This document shows positions 33,901-42,888 of a stretch of DNA of 64,000 nucleotides, in pieces. Source of the stretch: RUG626 sp051866775 (GTDB lineage Bacteria > Bacillota > Clostridia > Oscillospirales > Oscillospiraceae); assembly GCA_051866775.1 (NCBI GenBank), contig JBJDXR010000003.1:3094-67093 (forward strand), read 5' to 3'. The notes beneath the pieces are model-generated. The model was not told where the DNA came from and searched no databases. It worked only from the letters and a program-made list of their open reading frames with translations. Position 1 is the stretch's first letter, and every line of letters begins with the position of its first letter. The translations under genes were made by a program, and so were the position numbers.

Positions 33901-34764
33901 ATGAAAAAGTTTACAAAGCTCTTGGCGCTTTCACTGGCACTGGCTGCGGTGCTGGCGCTTTCTGCCTGCGGCGGATCCAAAAGCGGCTCTGATGATCCTA
34001 TTGTGGTGTATACAAATGCGTATTTTGCACCGTTTGAGTATTATGAGGGTACCGACATCGTGGGTGTGGATATCGACATAATGAACAAAGTGGGTGAGAA
34101 TCTCGGCAGAGATGTGGAGTTCACAAATGTTGAATTCTCCGCTATCATCGACAACGTGTCATCCGGCAAGCTCTGTGATGTGGGCGCCGCCGGTATAACC
34201 ATTACCGAGTCAAGGCAGGAGCAGGTGGATTTCTCCACCCCGTACTTTACCTCAGTTCAGTATGTCATTTACGCCGCCGGCGCTATGGAGCCGGACGGAA
34301 CTGACGGCGATGTAAATTATATCCTCTGGGACTCACTTGCCGGCAAGAAGATCGGGGTCCAGATGGACACCACCGGTGATATCTATGTTGACGGAGAGAT
34401 CAACGCCACTGAGGATAACGAGGATTACGGATATGACGGAGTTCTCTACGGCACAGGGGCTGAGGAGGCCAGATACGAGAGCGCCCAGCTGGCTGTCGAC
34501 GCCATAGGCGCGGGACAGGTTGACGTGGTCGTTGTTGACTATCTGCCCGCATCCTATATAGTTGACAAGAATGACGGCTATGAGTGCGCGGCTCTCTATT
34601 ATGACGGCGGCGACGAGGCCGATTATCCTACTGAGGAGCAGTACGCGATATGCGTGACCAAGGGTGAGGATGAGCTGCTTGAGGCCATTAACTCCGTGCT
34701 CTCCGAGCTTGGCGAGGACGGCATCAACGACCTCGTTATGAAGCACATGGGTCTTACTGACTGA
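33901..34764 (+). CDS. Amino-acid ABC transporter substrate-binding lipoprotein
   Basis: This 287-residue lipoprotein has a 22-residue signal peptide ending in the lipobox LSAC, with Cys the lipidated residue. The mature part is a family 3 periplasmic-type binding protein: IVVYTNAYFAPFEYYEGTDI at the start, VDIDIMNKVGENLG, the ligand-binding ITITESRQEQVDFSTPY motif and the hinge region (KKIGVQMDTTGD). It should be anchored outside the membrane and deliver a polar amino acid to the permease. An acidic insertion (about residues 160-185) is longer than usual. Ligand specificity cannot be read from the sequence. Confidence 0.93.
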   Translation: MKKFTKLLALSLALAAVLALSACGGSKSGSDDPIVVYTNAYFAPFEYYEGTDIVGVDIDIMNKVGENLGRDVEFTNVEFSAIIDNVSSGKLCDVGAAGITITESRQEQVDFSTPYFTSVQYVIYAAGAMEPDGTDGDVNYILWDSLAGKKIGVQMDTTGDIYVDGEINATEDNEDYGYDGVLYGTGAEEARYESAQLAVDAIGAGQVDVVVVDYLPASYIVDKNDGYECAALYYDGGDEADYPTEEQYAICVTKGEDELLEAINSVLSELGEDGINDLVMKHMGLTD

Positions 34765-34789
34765 GCTTGTAAGAATAATCTATCGGCGG

Positions 34790-34816
34790 CGGAACAGTAC
34801 CATCGGCACTGTTCCG
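34790..34816 (+). other. Intercistronic hairpin between binding protein and permease
   Basis: CGGAACAGT pairs perfectly with ACTGTTCCG around a 9-nt loop. No T run follows. Such stems behind binding-protein genes commonly stabilise the upstream mRNA and so raise the ratio of binding protein to membrane subunits. Confidence 0.5.
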
Positions 34817-34845
34817 TTCCGTTTAATATCGGGGGGGATGTCGGC

Positions 34846-35544
34846 TTGAGTAAATTTTTGAAGAACATATGGCTCATTTTTACTACGAAAACATACCTTG
34901 AGAGTATGCTGACCGGACTTAAGATAACCGTACTGGTGTCTCTGGGTGCGGCAGCTCTGGGGCTTATTTTGGGGACGCTGGTGGCGCTTGTCGGCCTTTC
35001 CGGCTCCAAAAATCCTTTTATGAAAATACTGAAGCTTCTGTGCAAGGTATACGTAACTATAATCCGCGGTACGCCGATGGCGCTTCAGCTTTTTATAATG
35101 GCGTTTGTGGTCTTTGCTATCCGGGGCTTCCCGCTGACAGTCACGGCGATAATTGCATTCGGCATAAACTCCGGCGCGTACGTCTCGGAGAATATCCGTG
35201 GGGGAATACTGTCTGTGGATGCGGGGCAGACGGAGGCCGGGCGCTCCTTGGGAATGACAGCCTCGGCAACTATGCGGAAGATCGTGATCCCCCAGGCAAT
35301 AAAGAACGTGATACCCTCGATCGGCAACGAGCTTATCGCCCTTATTAAGGAGACGTCCATCGTCAGCATGATTGGCATGTATGATCTGACATGCGCGGCA
35401 AAGAATGTGGGCAGCGGACAGAATCTTGCAAACTACGTGGCGCCGATGACCGTTGCGGCGCTATTCTATCTGGCGATAGTATATCTTTTGACGTTCATAA
35501 TAAAAAGGATTGAGAGGAGGCTGCGGGAAAGTGATAAGCGTTAG
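34846..35544 (+). CDS. Amino-acid ABC transporter permease
   Basis: This 232-residue HisM/GlnP-type permease has about five membrane segments. The EAA loop that contacts the ATPase is present (GQTEAGRSLGMTASATMRKI, 20 residues) and the typical N-terminal TLKIT-like motif reads GLKITVLVSLGAA. TTG is taken as start, with a G-rich stretch about 8 nt upstream. The gene overlaps the ATPase gene by 14 nt. Confidence 0.93.
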   Translation: MSKFLKNIWLIFTTKTYLESMLTGLKITVLVSLGAAALGLILGTLVALVGLSGSKNPFMKILKLLCKVYVTIIRGTPMALQLFIMAFVVFAIRGFPLTVTAIIAFGINSGAYVSENIRGGILSVDAGQTEAGRSLGMTASATMRKIVIPQAIKNVIPSIGNELIALIKETSIVSMIGMYDLTCAAKNVGSGQNLANYVAPMTVAALFYLAIVYLLTFIIKRIERRLRESDKR

Positions 35545-36424
35545 AAATATCTACAAGGATTTTGGCAGCCTTCACGTACTGAAGGCCGTGTCCTGTGAGG
35601 TGGAGAAGGGCGGAAAGTACGTCATAATCGGCCCATCGGGCGGCGGAAAGTCAACGCTCCTGCGGTGCATGAACCTGCTGGAGGAACCCACATACGGAGA
35701 GGTATGGCTTGACGATAAGCTCATAACCCCTCCTGACCCGTACCTCCACCCGGAGGTTATAACGGCTTCCAACACCTTCAGGGAACTTAAACTTAAGGGA
35801 GGCTCCGATGAGGAGCTTATTGCGAAGATAAAAAAAGAGGATCTTCTAAAAAAGCACGAGGGCGGGGCATACAGATCGGCTCTTAAAAGAATTGAGCTTG
35901 AAAACCGCGTTGAGATAAACGAGGCCCGTCAAAAGATGGGCATGGTGTTTCAGCAGTTCAACCTGTTTCCGCACCTGACTGTTATGCAGAACCTGACGCT
36001 TGCGCCGGTGCAGAACGGCTTAAAGACGAAGGAGCAGGCCTCCGAAAACGCACTGAAGCTTCTCTCACGCGTGGGGCTTTCCGACAAGGCCGATGTCTAC
36101 CCCAATAAGCTCTCCGGCGGACAGAAGCAGCGCATTGCGATTGTCAGGGCCTTGAATATGGATCCGGAGGTAATGCTCTTTGACGAGCCGACCAGCGCAC
36201 TGGATCCGGAGATGATAGGCGAGGTCCTTGATGTAATGAAGGGGCTTGCCGAGGAGGGGATGACCATGGTCGTCGTCACCCATGAGATGAGGTTTGCCCG
36301 GGAGGTGGGCGACACCGTAATCTTTATGGCGGACGGGCACATAACGGAGCAGGGTACGCCTGATCAGATATTCGACCACCCCAAAACGGAGCGTCTCAAG
36401 TCTTTTCTGGATAAAATATTGTAA
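35531..36424 (+). CDS. Amino-acid ABC transporter ATPase with extra domain
   Basis: This 297-residue ATPase has Walker A GPSGGGKST (34-42), Q-loop MVFQQFNLF (about 138-146), signature LSGGQKQR, Walker B VMLFDEPTSALD and the switch His in VVVTHEM. Typical members of the family have 240-250 residues. The extra length lies between the first beta-sheet and the Q-loop, at about residues 70-132, and is helical and highly charged (EELIAKIKKEDLLKKHEGG). GTG 35531 is preferred because AGGAGG lies 10 nt upstream. It is the last gene of the importer operon. Confidence 0.92.
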   Translation: MISVRNIYKDFGSLHVLKAVSCEVEKGGKYVIIGPSGGGKSTLLRCMNLLEEPTYGEVWLDDKLITPPDPYLHPEVITASNTFRELKLKGGSDEELIAKIKKEDLLKKHEGGAYRSALKRIELENRVEINEARQKMGMVFQQFNLFPHLTVMQNLTLAPVQNGLKTKEQASENALKLLSRVGLSDKADVYPNKLSGGQKQRIAIVRALNMDPEVMLFDEPTSALDPEMIGEVLDVMKGLAEEGMTMVVVTHEMRFAREVGDTVIFMADGHITEQGTPDQIFDHPKTERLKSFLDKIL

Positions 36425-36431
36425 ACTGTGC

Positions 36432-36462
36432 AAAAAAGCAGGCCTTAGGGCCTGCTTTTTTT
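36432..36462 (+). terminator. Terminator of the amino-acid importer operon
   Basis: AAAAAAGCAGGCC and GGCCTGCTTTTTT flank a TTAG loop. Confidence 0.88.
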
Positions 36463-36528
36463 GGAACTTTTGGAGAGTTTTGTGAGTCAAATCATCATAG
36501 ACTCAAAAATGAAAACGGAGGGATAAAA

Positions 36529-37497
36529 ATGAAAAAGAGGATAACACTTTTACTGATGGTCCTGATGCTTTTGCTCTCGGTCCTTGCTGCCTGCTCTTCT
36601 GGTAACAAGTCGGAGGCGTCAGAGAGCTGGTTCAGCAACAGCAATACGGCGTTGGACAACAGTGCGGCGGACTATTACATGGAACCGGAGGCCCCCATGG
36701 ACGGCGTGCTGGAAGCTGCAGGCACTGCCGTAAAGAGCACATCCCTGGCGGAGAAGATCATCTACACAGCCTCTGCCGACATTGAGACGGTGGACTTTGA
36801 GGCCTCCGTACAGTCGGTGTACGATATGCTGGATAAATACGGGGCATTTCTGGAGTCGTCAAATATCTCCGGAAAGAGCTATCGCTCACAGGTGTACAAT
36901 TATCAAACTTATCGCTATGCCTCCTTTACCATACGGGTGCCGGTGGAGGCATACAAGTCCATGACCTCGGAGCTTGACGCCGTAGGCAATGTGCTGAACA
37001 TCTCCACGGGCATACAGAATATCACCGAGCAGTATTATGATTCCCAGTCCCGGCTGGAGGCGTATGAGATCGAGCAGGAGCGGCTCCTGGCCATGCTGGA
37101 GAAGGCCGAGAATGTGACGGATATGCTGGATATAGAGTCTCGCCTTTCGCAAGTCAGATATGAGATAGAGTCACTGGAGTCCACCCTGCGCAACTGGCAG
37201 AATCAGGTGGATTACAGCACCGTAAACATCTACCTGAGCGAGGTGGAGGAGCTTACCGAGACCGTGGAGACCCACCGCACCTATTGGCAGGAGATAGGCG
37301 ACGGATTTAAATCCACGCTCAAATCCATAGGCAGCTTCTTTAAGGGGCTTTTTAAGTGGTTTGTAGTCGCCCTGCCGGTCCTCCTGATAATCGCGGTGAT
37401 CATTGCGGCTGTGGTACTTATAATACGCGTGGCTGTGCGCAGACACAGAAGAAAAAATAACGGTGACACAGAGGATCAAAATGAAATAATTAAATAA
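36529..37497 (+). CDS. DUF4349 lipoprotein
   Basis: This 322-residue protein has a lipoprotein signal peptide with lipobox LAAC (Cys at about residue 23), the DUF4349 domain (about 75-250: YTASADIETVDF, then ASFTIRVPVEAY and SLESTLRNWQNQVDYSTVNI) and a single C-terminal membrane segment (about 280-305) with a basic tail. A coiled-coil helix pair is included in the domain. The protein is therefore anchored at both ends. DUF4349 proteins of Firmicutes have no assigned role. The preceding gene is separated by a terminator, so it is probably monocistronic. Confidence 0.9.
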   Translation: MKKRITLLLMVLMLLLSVLAACSSGNKSEASESWFSNSNTALDNSAADYYMEPEAPMDGVLEAAGTAVKSTSLAEKIIYTASADIETVDFEASVQSVYDMLDKYGAFLESSNISGKSYRSQVYNYQTYRYASFTIRVPVEAYKSMTSELDAVGNVLNISTGIQNITEQYYDSQSRLEAYEIEQERLLAMLEKAENVTDMLDIESRLSQVRYEIESLESTLRNWQNQVDYSTVNIYLSEVEELTETVETHRTYWQEIGDGFKSTLKSIGSFFKGLFKWFVVALPVLLIIAVIIAAVVLIIRVAVRRHRRKNNGDTEDQNEIIK

Positions 37498-37536
37498 TAA
37501 AAACAAGGCAGCGCCGCCCGCGCTGCCTTGTTTTTA
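37498..37536. terminator. Bidirectional terminator
   Basis: AAACAAGGCAGCGC pairs with GCGCTGCCTTGTTT, with A and T flanks on both sides. It separates the DUF4349 gene from the convergent ABC permease gene. Confidence 0.88.
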
Positions 37537-37544
37537 TATATAGG

Positions 37545-40208
37545 TTAGGTGGTCTCGCTTTTCAGCGCGTCGATGGGGTTTTCCTTTTTTATGCGCCGCA
37601 TGGAGTACATCATCGTGGCGAAAACTACAATAAACACGCTGCCCACGGCGATAGCCACCGCTCCCCAAGGGAGGTAGAAGCCGGTATCATAGCCCGACCG
37701 AACGGAGCGGAACATCAGGTATGTGAGGCAGAAGGCCGCAGGTATGCCGTACATAAGGGATTTCGTCCCATATAGCAGGCACTCAAAATTCATCATCTTG
37801 TTAAAGCCCTTGGAGGTCATACCCACTGATTTGAGCATGGCAAACTCCCGCCGCCGTAGGTGGATATTGGTTGAGATGGTGTTAAACACATTGGCAAGGG
37901 AGATAAGGGAGATGAGGGTGATGAAGCCATAGGCAAAGACCTTCATGATCAGGACCAGGTTCATCTCCGTCTCGCTCATCTCGTATACGTCGTAGAGTGG
38001 CGCGGAGGGGAGGCCGCCGGTCTCCGCAGTCTCCATAAGGGCGGTCATGGCCGCCTTGTGGCCGTCGGTTTTGAAATACACAACGCTGGAGAGCTCATAG
38101 CCGCCGTAAAGCTGCTGGAAGATGCTCATGGGATAGAGAGCGTATATGTCGTAGCACTCCGAGCGGTTGAGGCCAAAGGGCATCTCGGTAACCTGGGCAC
38201 CGATTGAGAGGCTGCGCTCATCCCAGCAGGCGGAATAGGCCGCCTCGCGCTCCTCGTCGGTGAGCTTATCCAGGTCCTCACGGTTATAATAAGCCTCAAA
38301 CCTTGCGGGGTTCTGTACCTCCGCGGTAAGCTCCGTGACATCATCCCGGATGAAGGTCGTCTTTTCCATGCGCTCTGTGGCGTAGTTGAACATGGAAAGC
38401 TCCGACATGACCACGGCCTGAGGATTTTCGGAGTCGAAGAAGCTGTCCTTGTCCAGCCGCTGCTCCTGCAGATACTCCCGGAAGTTTTCATCCTCCACGC
38501 CGCAGATATAAAGCCGGGTGGTGTACGTTACGGGTTCGCCGTCCTGTGTATCATAGGCGGTCTCCACAAGCTGCAAGGCCTCGTCCGTAAGCTGGCCGTA
38601 TTCCAGCGTGATAAGGGGGCTTGTGTAGGCCATATAGCTTGTACGGGTGACGCCCTCCGCCGCCGAGAGGCACTCGGCCGCCTCCGAGACGGTGATTTCA
38701 TGCCCGTCGGAGGCTTTAAGAGAGCCGCCCCAGCTGTATTTAATGTCATAGTCATAGTGCTCAAACACGCCGCTGACCGCGTCGGTCATATAGGTGCAGA
38801 AGCTGCTGGCGGAGATGAACAGCACCACGCTCATGAAGAGCGACACCACGGTTGCCCGGTAGCGCCTTCGGCTGCGCTTAAAGTGCTTGCCCGCTATGGC
38901 CCCCTCCAAGCCAAAGAGCTTGTAGGTGAGCTTTGAGGTCTTGACCTCCCGGGGCTTTATGGATACGTCGGCGGACTGATGGATAGCCTCAATGGCGGTC
39001 ACCTTGGTTGCCCTGCGGGATGGAACCCATGCAGATATTAAAACGGTCACAAATGCCACCGCGCAGGCGATGATTATCGCGGGGAGGGTGGCTGACATTT
39101 TTAAGGAGACCTCCGAATAGCCGATGACGCTGGATAGCTTGTCACCTATAAAGTGGAAGGTCACGGTCATGCCCGCTATTCCGCTTAAGATACCCAGCGG
39201 TATGCCAACGGCGCTCACATACACCGCCTCTGCAAAGACCATCCTCCTTATCTGGCGCTTTGTAGCGCCCACGGAGGAGAGCAGCCCAAACTGCTTTGTG
39301 CGTTCGCTGACGGATATGGAAAAGGCGTTGTATATAAGGGATATAGAGCCGAACATGATGAGCGCGATGAGTATCGCACCCATGCCGTATAGGACGGTGT
39401 AGTAGCTTCCGTACCTGGCCGCGCCGGAGAACATGAGCAGGTCTGTGTTCGTTGTCCCGCCGTATTCATCAGAAAAGCCGGCCATAAAGTCGAAGGTCTT
39501 CTTAGGATGCTCCATCAGAAAATACGACTCGACATACTCGGTGGTGCTTACCGGATCCCAGCAGGTGAGCAGCGTGTACCCGGGGGCGGAGTAATCCTCA
39601 AAGCTGGGACGCTCATAAAAGCCCACAACAGTATAGTCTCGGCTCTCCCGGTAAATCAGCTCTTCGGCTGCGGATGTTTCATACTCCGCCCAGTAGGAAG
39701 TATACTGCCCCAGCCGCTCGCCCTCCCAGTATCTGTCGCCAAGGTCGAGGGTGAGGGTGCTGCCAAGCTCAGGGCGCTCCCCGCCGTAGCTGAAATAGTG
39801 CTCCGGCAGGAGGATCTCCGTGCTGCTCTCCGGCAGGCGGCCCTCCGTAAGGTGGACAGGCAGCCTCTCAAAAAACAGCTCGTCGCCCCCAAGAACATAG
39901 AAGTAGGGCTTGTCGTCATTGGAGCTGTCCGCTTGGGCGTATCCCAGCTCCTGAGCGAAGGCGGCGCTCTCCACCTCAGCGCTCTTGGTCAGCCGAGCCA
40001 TGTCGGAGAAGGGCATATCCTGAAAGCTGCCGTGCCAGTTGCCATCCTTGTATATCGAACACTCCAAAAGGTATTGCTGAAGGCTTGCTATACTGGTGGT
40101 GACCGCGGTGATCATGGCAGCTGAGAGAATAATTCCTATGATGGTCACAATAGTGCGCGTCTTGTTTTTCAGGAGCGTTTTCAGAGTTACTCTGCTTAAT
40201 ATGTTCAT
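37545..40208 (-). CDS. ABC exporter permease, duplicated FtsX-like domains
   Basis: This 887-residue membrane protein has the duplicated FtsX/MacB-permease plan. One membrane segment near residue 18-40 precedes an external domain (about 45-275). Three segments follow (about 280-395). The second half repeats this, with a segment near 455, an external domain to about 755 and three segments at the end. MacB-like motifs such as RTKQFGLLSSVGATKRQI and RRREFAMLKSVGMTSKGF mark both FtsX cores. External domains are larger than in BceB (about 650 residues in total). It overlaps the ATPase gene by 4 nt. Likely job: moving peptides or lipids out of the membrane, or sensing them. Confidence 0.92.
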   Translation of the reverse strand: MNILSRVTLKTLLKNKTRTIVTIIGIILSAAMITAVTTSIASLQQYLLECSIYKDGNWHGSFQDMPFSDMARLTKSAEVESAAFAQELGYAQADSSNDDKPYFYVLGGDELFFERLPVHLTEGRLPESSTEILLPEHYFSYGGERPELGSTLTLDLGDRYWEGERLGQYTSYWAEYETSAAEELIYRESRDYTVVGFYERPSFEDYSAPGYTLLTCWDPVSTTEYVESYFLMEHPKKTFDFMAGFSDEYGGTTNTDLLMFSGAARYGSYYTVLYGMGAILIALIMFGSISLIYNAFSISVSERTKQFGLLSSVGATKRQIRRMVFAEAVYVSAVGIPLGILSGIAGMTVTFHFIGDKLSSVIGYSEVSLKMSATLPAIIIACAVAFVTVLISAWVPSRRATKVTAIEAIHQSADVSIKPREVKTSKLTYKLFGLEGAIAGKHFKRSRRRYRATVVSLFMSVVLFISASSFCTYMTDAVSGVFEHYDYDIKYSWGGSLKASDGHEITVSEAAECLSAAEGVTRTSYMAYTSPLITLEYGQLTDEALQLVETAYDTQDGEPVTYTTRLYICGVEDENFREYLQEQRLDKDSFFDSENPQAVVMSELSMFNYATERMEKTTFIRDDVTELTAEVQNPARFEAYYNREDLDKLTDEEREAAYSACWDERSLSIGAQVTEMPFGLNRSECYDIYALYPMSIFQQLYGGYELSSVVYFKTDGHKAAMTALMETAETGGLPSAPLYDVYEMSETEMNLVLIMKVFAYGFITLISLISLANVFNTISTNIHLRRREFAMLKSVGMTSKGFNKMMNFECLLYGTKSLMYGIPAAFCLTYLMFRSVRSGYDTGFYLPWGAVAIAVGSVFIVVFATMMYSMRRIKKENPIDALKSETT

Positions 40209-40888
40209 TTGCGGAGCACCTCGTCCCGGCGTATCTGCCCATCCTCAATGGCAATTATCCTATCGGCCTGCAGAGCTATGTTCTCGTCATGGGTTATGAC
40301 TATAAGGGTCTGGTCGTACTTGCGGTTTGAGAGCTTAAGCAGATCCACTATCTCCTGACTGTTTTTCGAGTCCAGATTTCCCGTTGGCTCGTCGGCAAGG
40401 ACCACCGCGGGGGCGTTCATAAGCGCGCGGCCTATGGAGACCCGCTGCTGCTGTCCGCCGGAGAGCTGGTTTGGAAGATGCTTTTCCCGTCCGGAAAGCC
40501 CCAGCGTGGTCAGAAGCTCGTTAAGGCGCTGCTCGTTTACCTTCCGGCCATCCATAAGCACCGGAAGGGTGATATTTTCAGTCACATTCAGCACCGGTAT
40601 GAGGTTGTAAAACTGATAGATCAGCCCCACCTGGCGGCGCCTGAATATTGCAAGCTGCTCATCATCCTGGGCGTACACGTCCTGGCCGTCCATAAATACT
40701 TTTCCGGAGGTTGGCGTGTCCACGCCGCCCAAAATATGCAGAAGCGTGGATTTCCCTGAACCGGAGGGACCTATGATCGCCAGAAACTGTCCCTTAGGGA
40801 CTGAGAAGGACACGCCATCCAGTGCGCGCACGGTGTTGTCGCCGCTGCCGTAAGTCTTTGTGAGATTTTCGACCCTCAATATTTCCAT
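40205..40888 (-). CDS. ABC exporter ATPase, MacB/LolD type
   Basis: This 227-residue ATPase has Walker A GPSGSGKST, the family motif VGLIYQFYNLIPVLNV around the Q-loop, signature LSGGQQQRVSIGRALM and Walker B VVLADEPTGNLDS. These are marks of the MacB/LolD/BceA group of mechanotransmission exporters. The ATGA overlap with the permease gene indicates equal production. The gene lies 166 bp downstream of the sensor kinase, with repeats in the gap that look like a response-regulator site. Confidence 0.95.
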   Translation of the reverse strand: MEILRVENLTKTYGSGDNTVRALDGVSFSVPKGQFLAIIGPSGSGKSTLLHILGGVDTPTSGKVFMDGQDVYAQDDEQLAIFRRRQVGLIYQFYNLIPVLNVTENITLPVLMDGRKVNEQRLNELLTTLGLSGREKHLPNQLSGGQQQRVSIGRALMNAPAVVLADEPTGNLDSKNSQEIVDLLKLSNRKYDQTLIVITHDENIALQADRIIAIEDGQIRRDEVLRK

Positions 40889-40923
40889 AAAAATTCTCCT
40901 TTTGACTTATAAGGTTTGACAAC

Positions 40924-40977
40924 AGCATACAGCGTCCGGGTGACTGGAAGGTGACTTTATAATTACAAAAATGTCAC
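40924..40977 (-). promoter_or_regulatory. Repeat-containing promoter for the ABC exporter
   Basis: On the minus strand GTCAC occurs at 40951-40955 and 40940-40944, exactly 11 bp apart, and its inverse (GTGAC) at 40973-40977, 22 bp from the nearer one. TATGCT at 40924-40929 could be the -10 box, with the two direct repeats covering the missing -35 region. This layout is typical of promoters activated by OmpR-family regulators. The ATPase gene begins 36 bp further on. Confidence 0.5.
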
Positions 40978-41054
40978 TTTGGCACTGCCGGGAGAAAGGA
41001 GGCGGCACGGATGCGCTTTTTCTAATAAAACAGAGACCGTGGCGCAGGATCATA

Positions 41055-42062
41055 TCATAAGGTGCTTTTATAAAAGCGGATTATGAACCTGGCGCCGCCG
41101 CCAAAGCGGTTTTCGGCCTTGATAACGCCTCCTTGACGGAGGATAATCATCCGCGAAAGAGCCAGACCAATGCCGATGCTCTGTTCGGAAGCTCCCGTAC
41201 CGCGGTAAAAGCGCTCAAAAATGTGCGGCAGGTCGTCCTGGGAGAAGCCCGGCCCGGTGTCGCTTATGACTATTTCGGTATAGATCGCGTTTGCGGCGGA
41301 GGAAACGGTGATAGTTCCGCCCTCAGGTGTGTGCTCCATACAGTTTTTTATAATATTGCCCACGGCTTCCGCTGTCCAGGCCATATCCCCGGAAAAGGCC
41401 GCGTCCTCCTGAATATCGCACACAAAGCTCTGGCTGTGAAGCTCCATGGGTATAAGAAGCGGCTCAGAGGCTTTTCTCACAAGTTCGCGGATGCTGACGT
41501 CCTCCGTGCTCAGGCTGACAGTGCCCGCGTCAAGCTGGGATATCTTTAAAAGCGATGTGACCAGCCATCTTATGCGCTCAAGGGAACGCAGGATGTCATG
41601 AATCAGAGATTGCCTGTGCTCCTCGGATAAACATGGCTCAGAGAGCATGGATACAGCCAGATTTATTGAGGTGAGCGGCGTCTTGAGCTGGTGGGATATG
41701 TCGGCTAAGGAGTCGGCCAGATAGAGCTTGTCCTTTTTTGAGGAGTCGGCTTGCTCACGCAGACGGACTATCATCTTTGAAAGCTCGCTCTGGAGTATGG
41801 ACAACTCCCCCTCGGAGCAGCGCGACAGGTCGAAGCTTTCCTGCCCGTGAAGGACCTTGTCGATCTCAAGGCTCAGCTCTGCCATCAGTTTATAGCGGCG
41901 CCGTGCAAGGACGTATGCGGTAATATCAAAAATCAGGCTTGCCGCCGCGGCAAATATCCCCTGGGCAATGCCAAAGCAGAAGCCCACCGCAGTTATAACG
42001 GCGCTAAGAAAAAGATAAATAAGCGCGTTTTTTAATGCTCTGGGGTCTCTTAAAAAGCTCAT
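41055..42062 (-). CDS. Sensor histidine kinase, short-loop membrane type
   Basis: This 335-residue kinase has two membrane segments near residues 10-50 with little between them and no extracellular sensing domain, as in intramembrane-sensing kinases of the BceS type. The kinase core has the H box DISHQLKTPLTSI, the N box NIIKNCMEHTP, the G1 box SDTGPGF and the late GIGLALSRMI. No HAMP domain is evident. The ATG at 42062 has GGAGG 7 nt upstream; an earlier in-frame start would lie inside the regulator gene. It is 1 bp behind the response regulator. Confidence 0.93.
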   Translation of the reverse strand: MSFLRDPRALKNALIYLFLSAVITAVGFCFGIAQGIFAAAASLIFDITAYVLARRRYKLMAELSLEIDKVLHGQESFDLSRCSEGELSILQSELSKMIVRLREQADSSKKDKLYLADSLADISHQLKTPLTSINLAVSMLSEPCLSEEHRQSLIHDILRSLERIRWLVTSLLKISQLDAGTVSLSTEDVSIRELVRKASEPLLIPMELHSQSFVCDIQEDAAFSGDMAWTAEAVGNIIKNCMEHTPEGGTITVSSAANAIYTEIVISDTGPGFSQDDLPHIFERFYRGTGASEQSIGIGLALSRMIILRQGGVIKAENRFGGGARFIIRFYKSTL

Positions 42063-42063
42063 A

Positions 42064-42735
42064 TCAAGCCTCCGCCTTATACCCAAGACCGCGTACGGTC
42101 CTTATTATCGCGGGATTTTGCGGATCGTCCTCGATCTTATCCCGCAGGCGCTTAATGTAGACGGTGAGGGTGTTGTCGTTAACAAACTCACCGGCCACAT
42201 CCCAGATCTCCTCAAGAAGCTTAGCCCGGGACAGCACGGCGCCGCGGTTATTGAGGAATACCAGAAGCAGCCTGTATTCAAGCGCCGAGAGATAAAGCTC
42301 CTGTCCGTTTTTTGTTACCTGCGCTTTCACTGTGTCTACGCGCAGGGAGCCTATATCGATGACCGGCTGTGACCTTCCGGAGCGGCGCAGGACACTGCGT
42401 ATGCGCGATATAAGCTCCCTTGGTCTGAAAGGCTTGCTTATATAGTCGTCCGCACCCAGGTCAAGCCCCGTCACCACGCTGTATTCATCGCTGGAGGCCG
42501 TAAGAAAAATAACCGGTATATCGCTGTCCCGCTTCGCGGCGGAACATACGGCAAAGCCGTTGCCGTCGGAGAGCGACACGTCCAGCAGTATAAGATCGTA
42601 GGCATCTGATGACAGCCGCTTCAGCGCGTCTGTCTGACCACGCACCGAATCGACGGAAAAGCCCTCGCTTCTAAGAAAGTCAGTGAGGTTCGTTATGATA
42701 CTTCTATCATCCTCTACAAGCAGTATTTTGGCCAT
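42064..42735 (-). CDS. OmpR-family response regulator
   Basis: This 223-residue regulator has a receiver domain (1-115) with the acidic pair in LLVEDDRS, the phosphoacceptor Asp in LILLDVSL and Lys in ISKPFRP, and a winged-helix DNA-binding domain (ERL...: YLSALEYRLLLVFLNNRG, KRLRDKIEDDP, TVRGLGYK). It heads an operon with the kinase and, through the intervening repeats, probably controls the ABC exporter genes. GAGGTG precedes the ATG. Confidence 0.95.
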   Translation of the reverse strand: MAKILLVEDDRSIITNLTDFLRSEGFSVDSVRGQTDALKRLSSDAYDLILLDVSLSDGNGFAVCSAAKRDSDIPVIFLTASSDEYSVVTGLDLGADDYISKPFRPRELISRIRSVLRRSGRSQPVIDIGSLRVDTVKAQVTKNGQELYLSALEYRLLLVFLNNRGAVLSRAKLLEEIWDVAGEFVNDNTLTVYIKRLRDKIEDDPQNPAIIRTVRGLGYKAEA

Positions 42736-42848
42736 GGATACACCTCATATTTCAAAATTGAGTATATAATACACGAAAAGATACCGCGATGCACGGCTTT
42801 TTGCAAAACTTAGTCCTCCTTGTCCGATGAAGCTCTCTTATAAAGAAA

Positions 42849-42886
42849 AAAAGCCTCACAGCTCTCGATGGGCTGTAAGGCTTTTC
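42849..42886 (-). terminator. Terminator behind the glycyl-radical operon
   Basis: AAGCCTTACAGC pairs with GCTGTGAGGCTT on the minus strand (one mismatch), followed by T. It overlaps closely with the end of the activase gene. Confidence 0.8.
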
Positions 42887-42888
42887 TG

